Shown in pieces: positions 1 to 5,875 of a stretch of DNA of 37,257 bases (the first letter of the stretch is position 1; every line of letters starts with the position of its first letter). The notes beneath the pieces were generated by a model. The model was not told the origin of the DNA and did not search any database. It was given only the letters and a program-made list of their open reading frames with translations. The DNA comes from Gallionella sp. (lineage in GTDB: Bacteria; Pseudomonadota; Gammaproteobacteria; Burkholderiales; Gallionellaceae): positions 1 through 37,257 of the forward strand of contig JAUSAO010000002.1 in NCBI GenBank assembly GCA_030652475.1, read 5' to 3'. Made by a program: the position numbers and the translations under genes.

Positions 1-126
1 GTCATTCCCGCGCATAAGTAGTGACTTTGCAATCGTTTCTTGATTGCTTAGTCAATACTTAGTGGTTTCATCAGGCGGGAATCCAGATAAATCAAAGCGC
101 TGGATCTCCGCTGTTGCGGAGATGAC
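1..126. repeat. Composite palindromic repeat (two facing dRS3-like units)
   Basis: Three nested inverted repeats are visible. The outer ends are GTCAT (1-5) and ATGAC (122-126). ATTCCC (4-9) faces GGGAAT (77-82), the arms of the ATTCCC-N8-GGGAAT unit called dRS3 in Neisseria, but here the 8-nt loop is replaced by 67 nt. Inside that loop AAGTAGTGACT (16-26) pairs with AGTCAATACTT (50-60) with one mismatch, and GCAATC (29-34) pairs with GATTGC (42-47). A third hairpin, ATCTCCGC/GCGGAGAT with a TGTT loop, lies at 104-123. The element may extend left of the window. The stretch 127-169 before hsdM shows nothing else and no clear ribosome binding site. Confidence 0.7.
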
Positions 127-169
127 GAATAAATCAGCATCTCCCTAACTTTTGCGGTAACTGAACTAC

Positions 170-1621
170 ATGGCAACTCACGACATCGTCGGCAAACTCT
201 GGAATCTCTGTAACGTCCTCAAGGACGATGGCATTACCTATCATCAATATGTCACCGAACTGACTTATCTGTTATTCCTCAAAATGTCCGAGGAAACGGG
301 CACTGAAGAGCAACTCCCTGCAGGCTATCGCTGGGCCGATCTGGAAACTAAAGGCGCACCGGATCGGCTGGAATTCTACAAAATTTTACTGATTTATCTC
401 GGTGGACACGGCTCGCCGCTGGTGAAGGAAATCTTTGCCAACGCCAGTTCCTTCATCAAGAAACCGGCCACGCTCTCCACGCTGGTGAGTGAAATCGACA
501 AGCTGGACTGGTATAGCGCCCGCGCGGAAGGGATGGGCGACCTCTATGAAGGTCTGCTGGAAAAGAACGCCAACGAGAAAAAATCCGGTGCCGGGCAATA
601 TTTCACGCCGCGCGTACTGATCGACAGCATGGTGGCGGTGATGAAACCGCTGTTGAGTGACGTGATTCAAGATCCGGCTGCCGGTACGGGCGGCTTTCTG
701 ATTGCGGCTAATCACTATCTGCGTGAACACACTCATCCGGATGGCTGGACGGAAGCGCAGCAAAAGAAATACCGCAACAGCACGTTCTACGGCATGGAAC
801 ATGTGCAGGACACGCACCGTCTGGCGCTGATGAACATGATGTTGCATGGCATTGATGGCGGCATTAGCTACGGCGACACGCTGAGTCCGGAAGGGCAGGC
901 GCTGCCGAAAGCCACGCTGACCCTGACTAATCCGCCGTTCGGCACCAAGAAAGGCGGCGGTCTGCCCAGTCGCACGGATTTCACTTTTCCGACCAGCAAC
1001 AAGCAGTTCGCTTTTTTGCAGCACATTTATCGCGGGCTGAAGGCGGGTGGCCGTGCCGCCGTGGTGCTGCCGGATAACGTGCTGTTCGAGAGTAACGTCG
1101 GCACTGAGATCCGCCGCGACCTGATGGATAAATGCAATTTGCATACCATTTTGCGTCTGCCAACCGGTATCTTCTACGCCCAAGGCGTCAAGACCAACGT
1201 GCTATTTTTCACCCGTGGCGAGACAGATAAAGGCAACACCAAACAGGTTTGGATCTACGACCTGCGCGCCAATATGCCGCAATTCGGCAAACGCACTCAA
1301 CTGACTCGCGACTACTTTATTGATTTTGAAGCGTTTTTTGGTGACGATCCGCAAAGTGATAACTCACAGCACCGTCATTCCCGCGAAAGCGGGAATCCAG
1401 AAACAGCCCGTTTCCGCGCCTTCACCCGCGAACAAATCGCCGAGCGTGGCGACAGCCTGGACATCGCCTGGCTCAAAGACGATAACGATACCAATGCCGA
1501 TGACTTGCCTGAACCTGCGGTACTAGCGCAGGAAGCCATGAGCGAACTGGAAGCGGCTTTGGACGAATTGCGCGGGTTACTGGAGGAGTTGGGCGAGGAC
1601 GTTGAAGAGGTGGAGGCGTGA
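170..1621 (+). CDS. hsdM: Type I restriction-modification system DNA methyltransferase subunit (HsdM)
   Basis: This is the N6-adenine methyltransferase and modification subunit of a type I restriction-modification complex, which works with HsdS (specificity) and HsdR (cleavage). The 483-residue length is normal. An N-terminal helical HsdM domain (about 1-130) is followed by the SAM-binding motif I DPAAGTGGF (168-176) and the catalytic motif IV NPPFG (254-258), both intact. Near the C terminus, residues 401-412 (HRHSRESGNPET) are encoded by a palindromic dRS3-like repeat that keeps the frame open, so this segment is not native to the family. It lies after the catalytic domain and may be tolerated. 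The start gives the usual N terminus, although no good Shine-Dalgarno is visible. hsdS follows in broken form and hsdR is absent from the window, so restriction activity cannot be inferred. Confidence 0.93.
   Translation: MATHDIVGKLWNLCNVLKDDGITYHQYVTELTYLLFLKMSEETGTEEQLPAGYRWADLETKGAPDRLEFYKILLIYLGGHGSPLVKEIFANASSFIKKPATLSTLVSEIDKLDWYSARAEGMGDLYEGLLEKNANEKKSGAGQYFTPRVLIDSMVAVMKPLLSDVIQDPAAGTGGFLIAANHYLREHTHPDGWTEAQQKKYRNSTFYGMEHVQDTHRLALMNMMLHGIDGGISYGDTLSPEGQALPKATLTLTNPPFGTKKGGGLPSRTDFTFPTSNKQFAFLQHIYRGLKAGGRAAVVLPDNVLFESNVGTEIRRDLMDKCNLHTILRLPTGIFYAQGVKTNVLFFTRGETDKGNTKQVWIYDLRANMPQFGKRTQLTRDYFIDFEAFFGDDPQSDNSQHRHSRESGNPETARFRAFTREQIAERGDSLDIAWLKDDNDTNADDLPEPAVLAQEAMSELEAALDELRGLLEELGEDVEEVEA
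1373..1406. repeat. dRS3-like palindromic repeat inside hsdM
   Basis: ATTCCC (1377-1382), an 8-nt loop and GGGAAT (1391-1396) form a perfect palindrome of the ATTCCC-N8-GGGAAT type. The flanks (CGTC before, CCAG after) match the units at the left edge of the window. It is read through in frame by hsdM and gives the peptide HSRESGNP, a familiar signature of such repeats when translated. Confidence 0.85.
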
Positions 1622-1631
1622 TCCCGTCTTT

Positions 1632-1712
1632 CGTAGGGCGGGTTAGACGCAGGCGTAACCCGCCGGATGTGAACCCATGCGGCGCAATGCGCTTTGCTTA
1701 TTGCGCCCTACG
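1632..1712. mobile_element. 81-bp MITE-like inverted-repeat element at the hsdM-hsdS junction
   Basis: The element is bounded by perfect 9-bp terminal inverted repeats, CGTAGGGCG (1632-1640) and CGCCCTACG (1704-1712). Inside are two hairpins: GGCGGGTTA/TAACCCGCC (1637-1664) and GGCGCAAT/ATTGCGCC (1681-1707). It has no coding capacity of its own. It resembles short non-autonomous repeats scattered through many proteobacterial genomes. It starts 10 nt after the hsdM stop, and its last base is the exact point where recognisable hsdS sequence begins. No target-site duplication is obvious. Confidence 0.75.
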
Positions 1713-2348
1713 CGGGCTAATGGTGTTCCCTACATTGGAATTGGAGAGGTAGATAAAAATGGAAATCTTAATATTGCCAAGGCTAAAAAAGTCAGCTGGG
1801 ATGTTTATGAAGATCATAGCAAGAGATACCAGATTCGCGAAGGTAGTTTTATGTTTGGGAAAATTGGTACTTTAGGAAGGCCAACATTTCTTCCCTCTGG
1901 CGAAAAGTATGTTATTTCTGCAAATGTAATTCTTATTCAACCTAATCCAGAAAAAGTTATTTCAAAATATTTACATGTGCTGTTTTCGTCACCTAAAGTT
2001 TTAGCTGATATTGCTGGGCAGGCAAACTCAACGTCTCAAGCCGCATTTGGCATTAAGAAAATGCGTGCTTTTCCTTTGCTCTTGCCATCTAAGCAGGAGC
2101 AAACCGAAATCGTCCGTCGGGTCGGATCATTGTTTGCCTATGCCGACCGCCTCGAAGCCCGATATGCCGCTGCTCGCACTCAGGTCGAAAAGCTCACGCC
2201 AGCTACGCTCGCCAAAGCCTTTCGCGGCGAACTCGTGCCGCAAGACCCCAACGACGAACCCGCCAGCGTGCTGCTGGAACGTATTCGCGCTCAGCGTGAT
2301 GAGCAGGCGACAGCCAAGCCCAAACGTGGCCGCAAATTGGTTGTGTGA
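1677..2348 (+). CDS. hsdS: 5'-truncated type I specificity subunit (HsdS remnant)
   Basis: HsdS normally carries two target-recognition domains and two conserved helical spacers in roughly 400-450 residues. Here only the last half remains. Part of one recognition domain (residues 13 to about 135, beginning GVPYIGIGEVD) is followed by the conserved C-terminal helix region (about 140-210, with ADRLEARYAAA and TPATLAKAFRGEL). The ATG at 1677 and residues 1-12 come from the inverted-repeat element; authentic hsdS begins at 1713. The first recognition domain, the central spacer and the start of the second domain are missing. The recognition part is AT-rich and the spacer GC-richer, as is common in HsdS. 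Probably a non-functional remnant, though half-size HsdS proteins can sometimes act as dimers. Confidence 0.82.
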   Translation: MRRNALCLLRPTRANGVPYIGIGEVDKNGNLNIAKAKKVSWDVYEDHSKRYQIREGSFMFGKIGTLGRPTFLPSGEKYVISANVILIQPNPEKVISKYLHVLFSSPKVLADIAGQANSTSQAAFGIKKMRAFPLLLPSKQEQTEIVRRVGSLFAYADRLEARYAAARTQVEKLTPATLAKAFRGELVPQDPNDEPASVLLERIRAQRDEQATAKPKRGRKLVV

Positions 2349-2413
2349 TTTATGAAATGGATCTCTAATGCGCGAGAATGTTTTTTTACCGATCAACCAA
2401 AACTTGACATAAG

Positions 2414-2428
2414 TTACCATTATGGTAA
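2414..2428. promoter_or_regulatory. Perfect palindrome over the toxin start codon, candidate antitoxin operator
   Basis: TTACCAT (2414-2420), one central T, and ATGGTAA (2422-2428) form a perfect 7+1+7 palindrome. Its right arm contains the ATG of the toxin gene. A TTGACA hexamer lies 4 nt upstream (2404-2409). MqsA-type antitoxins repress their own operons by binding palindromes through the C-terminal HTH, so this is the natural operator candidate. The matching -10 box is not clear: TAAATG at 2426 would put the transcript start inside the toxin gene, while TCTAAT at 2364-2369 is an alternative further upstream. The binding role is inference. Confidence 0.55.
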
Positions 2429-2784
2429 ATGATACGAACTCGCAGACATTTTATTCACTGTCGTTTATACAAGCGTTAGTGAAGCAAGGCCACCTAACGG
2501 TGGCTAATTTGCGTGCGAGCCATCGGCTGGAGGATTTGGGTTGGAATACAGATCTTTTGAAAGATTTTATTTTAGCTTTGGACGAAAGTCATTTTTTGAA
2601 GAAGTATCCGCAGTGCTCATACGGTAAACGTAATATCGATTGTGATGGCTACAAAATGCGATTTGATGAGTATGAACGTATTGAAGATAAGCATGACGGA
2701 TTGGAGCTATTCATCAAGCTTGCCATTGCCAATCGCAGCAAAACATTGATTGTTTCTTTCCATACAGATGGATCACCAGGATGA
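2422..2784 (+). CDS. mqsR: MqsR-family toxin (mRNA interferase) of a toxin-antitoxin-chaperone module
   Basis: A 120-residue protein of the MqsR family (RelE-like fold RNases that cleave mRNA independently of the ribosome). The family pattern is recognisable: an N-terminal helix (FIQALVKQGHLTV), a central LGW...ILALDESHFLK segment, then a sequence ending in TLIVSFH, which matches the end of E. coli MqsR. It is about 20 residues longer than E. coli MqsR (98). The stop overlaps the antitoxin start as ATGA at 2781-2784, indicating translational coupling. No Shine-Dalgarno precedes the ATG, which sits inside a palindrome, so expression may be weak or tightly controlled. The toxin-first order matches mqsRA. 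The gene looks AT-richer than hsdM or the downstream housekeeping genes, which suggests transfer. Confidence 0.87.
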   Translation: MVNDTNSQTFYSLSFIQALVKQGHLTVANLRASHRLEDLGWNTDLLKDFILALDESHFLKKYPQCSYGKRNIDCDGYKMRFDEYERIEDKHDGLELFIKLAIANRSKTLIVSFHTDGSPG

Positions 2785-3407
2785 AAAATATGCACATTTG
2801 CCCAATTTGTGATGAAGGGATTCTGCAGGCTCGGACCTATGGTCGCGATATGCAGCATAAAGGGGTCAACATTTCTGTAGAGGGTTTGCAGTACGATTAT
2901 TGTCTGGATTGCGAAGCCGAAATGACTTCGCCGGTGCAACTTGACCAAAATGCAAAAATAATCCGTGAGGCATTTATCGCGGAGAGGGCGCGCGTTAAGT
3001 GTGAGCAAAATTTATTGACTGGCACCCAGATTCGTCGGGTCAGGGAGCAGCTTGGGATTACCCAAAAGCAGGCTTCCAAAATATTTGGCGGTGGGCCAAC
3101 AGCTTTTGCCAAATATGAAGCGGAAGATGTTGTTCAAAGCGCAGGAATGGATAAGCTTCTGCGCCTTGCATCGGAGGTGCCTGCCGCTACTGAGTGGTTG
3201 CTTGATCGAGCGGGAGAGGGCATAAACCGTGTTCATATGGAGCATGAAGCGCTTTTCGCGTTTCAGGATTTGCGTGCGGTGGCATCGTCGATGCATAAAA
3301 TGAAATTGCCTGATTGGTTTGCTGAAGATGGGAACACAAAGCATGGTAAATTTGACTTGAGCAGTGTTGCCTGTTGTAACGATGGAGCATACGCAGATGC
3401 GGCCTAG
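2781..3407 (+). CDS. mqsA: MqsA-family antitoxin with C-terminal extension (zinc finger, HTH, candidate chaperone-addiction tail)
   Basis: The N-terminal zinc-binding domain has C7-x2-C10 and C41-x2-C44, the same spacing as E. coli MqsA. An Xre-type HTH follows (about 79-125), with TQKQASKIFGGG closely matching the DNA-recognition helix of MqsA. The protein should neutralise the toxin with its N-terminal domain and repress the operon with the HTH. At 208 residues it is much longer than E. coli MqsA (131). The extra tail (about 150-208) has hydrophobic/aromatic clusters such as LFAFQDL and LPDWF. In toxin-antitoxin-chaperone systems, such a tail (ChAD) makes the antitoxin unstable unless a SecB-like chaperone binds it. 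The SecB-like gene overlapping the 3' end supports this reading. An alternative start is the ATG three codons in (2790). Confidence 0.87.
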   Translation: MKNMHICPICDEGILQARTYGRDMQHKGVNISVEGLQYDYCLDCEAEMTSPVQLDQNAKIIREAFIAERARVKCEQNLLTGTQIRRVREQLGITQKQASKIFGGGPTAFAKYEAEDVVQSAGMDKLLRLASEVPAATEWLLDRAGEGINRVHMEHEALFAFQDLRAVASSMHKMKLPDWFAEDGNTKHGKFDLSSVACCNDGAYADAA

Positions 3408-3849
3408 CCAACTTCAACTTTTAGATCTTGTATATCTGAGTATCAAAATTACTACGCGTCAGTCAATCGAGGGGGGAAACACTGCCTTGCCATTTGATTT
3501 TGATGGAGTGCAGATAACGGAGGGGGTGGATTTTTCGATTCTTGATGACAACAAAGATGATCCCCGGCAATTTGCACTAAAGTTTCGTATCGCTCTTGAA
3601 AACGAAATAGGCAAGGCGGCTCCGTATGACGTAGATATTGAAGTCGCGGGTGTTTTTTCAATAATTTCAGATATGCCAGCAGCTGACCGTGAGGACTTTG
3701 TACGGGTCAATGGGTGTGCGGTTCTATACGGTGCAATTCGAGATCAGGTGCTCACACTTACATCGCGTAGTGCACGAGGGGCTTTAATGTTACCGACGGT
3801 CAACTTTTTGGATTATCGGCGCAACGTGAAAGAACTGGTGGGCAAGTAA
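3397..3849 (+). CDS. SecB-like chaperone of the toxin-antitoxin-chaperone module
   Basis: A SecB-fold protein of 150 residues from the chosen start. Family features include an alternating beta pattern, FALKFRIALEN, PYDVDIEVAGVFSI (SecB has a comparable EVqqAGIF strand), VLYGAIRDQVLTLTSR and the closing LPTVNF, which corresponds to SecB's LAPVNF. It should hold the antitoxin by its C-terminal tail and allow folding and toxin inhibition, rather than serve general export. I chose ATG 3397 because GGAG (3384-3387) lies 9 nt upstream; in-frame GTG 3364 and ATG 3382 are alternatives without good ribosome binding sites. The gene overlaps the antitoxin 3' end, which indicates coupled translation. Confidence 0.84.
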   Translation: MRPSQLQLLDLVYLSIKITTRQSIEGGNTALPFDFDGVQITEGVDFSILDDNKDDPRQFALKFRIALENEIGKAAPYDVDIEVAGVFSIISDMPAADREDFVRVNGCAVLYGAIRDQVLTLTSRSARGALMLPTVNFLDYRRNVKELVGK

Positions 3850-3899
3850 ATTTGCTATTCAGCATGGTTACAAGCCAAATTTATGGAGAAAAACAATAA

Positions 3900-4586
3900 G
3901 TGAGCGATTTCTTCAGATTCCCGCATACCCCGCACATCGCATGGCTGGGCGAAGGTGTGCCGCGCGACGATAAGGTGCTGGCAAAGAGTGAAGCTGAAGC
4001 GTTTTTGGCGCACACCGTGGTAATCGAAGAAAAAGTCGATGGAGCGAACCTTGGCTTTTCGGTCGGAAGCGATGGGGTCGTCAGAGCGCAAAACCGTGGG
4101 CAATATCTTTTGCGCCCCTTCACCGGTCAGTTTGCCCGCCTGAATGAATGGCTAGCAATTCACGAAGAAGCCCTGTTCGATGCGCTGGGCGAATCTCTTA
4201 TGTTGTTCGGTGAATGGGTGGCCGCCGTGCATAGTCTGGAGTACCCAAGTCTGCCGGACTATTTTCTGGTGTTCGATGTGTATGATCGCAAGGAGATGCG
4301 TTTCTGGAGTACGGTTCGGCGCAATGCGTTGGCATCTGAACTTGGTTTGCGCAGCATACATCAGCTGGGTGTTGGACACTATCAGCCCAATGTCCTCAAG
4401 CAGATGATCGTTACCACACCAAGCGCTTATCGTGACGGAGGATGCGAGGGAATTTATCTGCGACTGGAAGACGAAGACTGGCTCATTGACCGAGCCAAGT
4501 TGGTTCATCCCGACTTTGTACAGAACATAGGCGAACATTGGCGTTCCCGTTCCTTGAGTTGGAATGCGCTGAATATTGGTAGGTAG
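3900..4586 (+). CDS. Small ATP-dependent RNA ligase family protein
   Basis: The covalent nucleotidyltransferase motifs of the RNA/DNA ligase superfamily are present in order: motif I KVDGAN with the predicted adenylated lysine K45, motif III LFGEW (102-106), motif IIIa VFDVYD (124-129), motif IV EGIYLR (183-188) and motif V AKLVHP (199-204). At 228 residues it is little more than a catalytic core of the RNA_ligase type. Such enzymes seal 3'-OH and 5'-phosphate RNA ends; whether this one does is inference. The start is GTG 3900, with GGAG at 3885-3888. It lies 50 nt after the SecB-like gene on the same strand, so it could be co-transcribed with the toxin-antitoxin-chaperone module, although its base composition looks closer to the genomic average. 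No kinase or phosphatase partner is adjacent. Confidence 0.82.
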   Translation: MSDFFRFPHTPHIAWLGEGVPRDDKVLAKSEAEAFLAHTVVIEEKVDGANLGFSVGSDGVVRAQNRGQYLLRPFTGQFARLNEWLAIHEEALFDALGESLMLFGEWVAAVHSLEYPSLPDYFLVFDVYDRKEMRFWSTVRRNALASELGLRSIHQLGVGHYQPNVLKQMIVTTPSAYRDGGCEGIYLRLEDEDWLIDRAKLVHPDFVQNIGEHWRSRSLSWNALNIGR

Positions 4587-4590
4587 CCAA

Positions 4591-4617
4591 CGCCCGCTTC
4601 CGATTCCATTGCGGGCG
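4591..4617. repeat. Inverted repeat after the RNA ligase gene
   Basis: CGCCCGC (4591-4597) pairs perfectly with GCGGGCG (4611-4617), 4 nt after the ligase stop codon. No T-run follows on either strand, so a classical intrinsic terminator is not supported. It lies between convergent genes (RNA ligase and anmK) and could slow transcription from both sides. The rest of 4618-4756 shows nothing I can name. Confidence 0.4.
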
Positions 4618-4756
4618 GTCACAGTCCTTCTGGTCTATAACTGCATTGTTTCGTTTGCTGACAGAAAAGCTTGTGAGATGTCTGCCGGAAAGCAGTTGAT
4701 CACCTGTCAAAGTGTTGCCGGAAGCGGGGGTAATACGGCATTTCTTAATTCCGGCG

Positions 4757-5869
4757 CTATGCCGGATAAACGGCGCCCAGCACGCAGGGGTGTGCAGCGC
4801 CAGTAACCAGCGGCAAATTGGCAGCCTGCCCCAGCAGGGCTTGTTGCGCCAGCCAGGCGAAAGCAATGGCTTCCAGATAATCTCCGTCCACACCAAGGAT
4901 ATGGGTGGTTTGCACGCTGCAGCCGGGCAGCAGGGCGGCGAGGCGGGTGCGCAGAATCAGGTTGTGCGCCCCCCCTCCGCAAAGATAAATGTCCTGAGCG
5001 CCGGTGCATTGTGTATCTATGGCGTGTGCGATAGTCAGTGAAGTCAATTCGGTGAGGGTGGCTTGCACGTCTTCGGGCGATTCGTCATCGCGCAAATGGC
5101 TATGCAGCCACGCTATGTTGAACAGGTCGCGCCCGCTGCTTTTGGGAGGTGCGAGCGCGAAAAAAGGTTCGCACAACATTCGTTCCAGCAGCGCAGGTAC
5201 GATTTTCCCCGATGCGGCCCACGCTCCGTTGTCATCATAAGGCTTGCCGATGTGCTTCATGCACCACGCATCCATCAAAATATTTCCCGGTCCGCAGTCA
5301 AAACCAGAAGTGCTGCCTTGAGGTGGCAGGTTGGTCAGGTTGCTGATCCCGCCGATATTGACGATGACGCGGTGCCGCTCGGGATGGCGCAGCAGTTTGT
5401 CATGGAAGGCAGGAACCAGCGGCGCACCCTGACCGCCGGCGGCAATGTCGCGGCTGCGAAAGTCACTAACCACGGTGATGCCGGTTAATTCAGCCAGCAG
5501 TGCGGCATTGCCGATTTGCAGCGTGTAGCCGTGTTCCGGGCAGTGGCGGATGGTCTGGCCGTGACAGCCAATTGCTATTATTTGCTCAGCTGTGACATTG
5601 CTTTTAGCCAGCAGGGTATTGACGGCCTGCGCGTAGAGTTGTGCCAGTTGATTGCCGACGAGTTGAGTCTGATGCAATTCGTTGAGAGTCGGCTGGTGCA
5701 GGTCCAGCACGGCTTGTTTTAGCGTGTCGTGGTATGGCAGGTAATATTGGTTGATGAGTACAGGATAGGACGGTCCGAATGCAACGAGGACGGCATCAAT
5801 GCCGTCCAGACTGGTTCCCGACATCAGCCCAACGTACAGCTCAGTCTGATGTTCTTCACTTACTTTCAA
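4757..5869 (-). CDS. anmK: Anhydro-N-acetylmuramic acid kinase
   Basis: AnmK phosphorylates and opens 1,6-anhydro-N-acetylmuramic acid to N-acetylmuramic acid 6-phosphate, a cytoplasmic step of peptidoglycan recycling. The 370-residue length is that of the family (about 370). The N-terminal phosphate-binding motif GLMSGTSLDGID (14-25) is intact, as are GCHGQT and the later FDCGPGNILMDAW segment of the acetate/sugar-kinase-like fold. The gene is the second of a minus-strand pair: it starts 6 nt after the M23 peptidase stop and is almost certainly in its operon. The peptidase acts on wall peptides in the periplasm and AnmK on recycled sugars in the cytoplasm, so the pairing makes metabolic sense. 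Confidence 0.96.
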   Translation of the reverse strand: MKVSEEHQTELYVGLMSGTSLDGIDAVLVAFGPSYPVLINQYYLPYHDTLKQAVLDLHQPTLNELHQTQLVGNQLAQLYAQAVNTLLAKSNVTAEQIIAIGCHGQTIRHCPEHGYTLQIGNAALLAELTGITVVSDFRSRDIAAGGQGAPLVPAFHDKLLRHPERHRVIVNIGGISNLTNLPPQGSTSGFDCGPGNILMDAWCMKHIGKPYDDNGAWAASGKIVPALLERMLCEPFFALAPPKSSGRDLFNIAWLHSHLRDDESPEDVQATLTELTSLTIAHAIDTQCTGAQDIYLCGGGAHNLILRTRLAALLPGCSVQTTHILGVDGDYLEAIAFAWLAQQALLGQAANLPLVTGAAHPCVLGAVYPA

Positions 5870-5875
5870 CTTGGT

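Noticed and set aside
386-1183. 265-codon open frame on the minus strand across hsdM
   Set aside because: It lies wholly within the well-supported hsdM coding region and shows no family features; its length reflects codon bias of the opposite strand.
1320-1526. Small gene containing HSTVIPAKAGIQ
   Set aside because: It is the alternative-frame translation of the dRS3-like repeat inside hsdM; such peptides are typical repeat artefacts.
4591-4617. Intrinsic terminator between the RNA ligase and anmK
   Set aside because: The stem is perfect but no T-run follows on either strand, so it is listed only as an inverted repeat.
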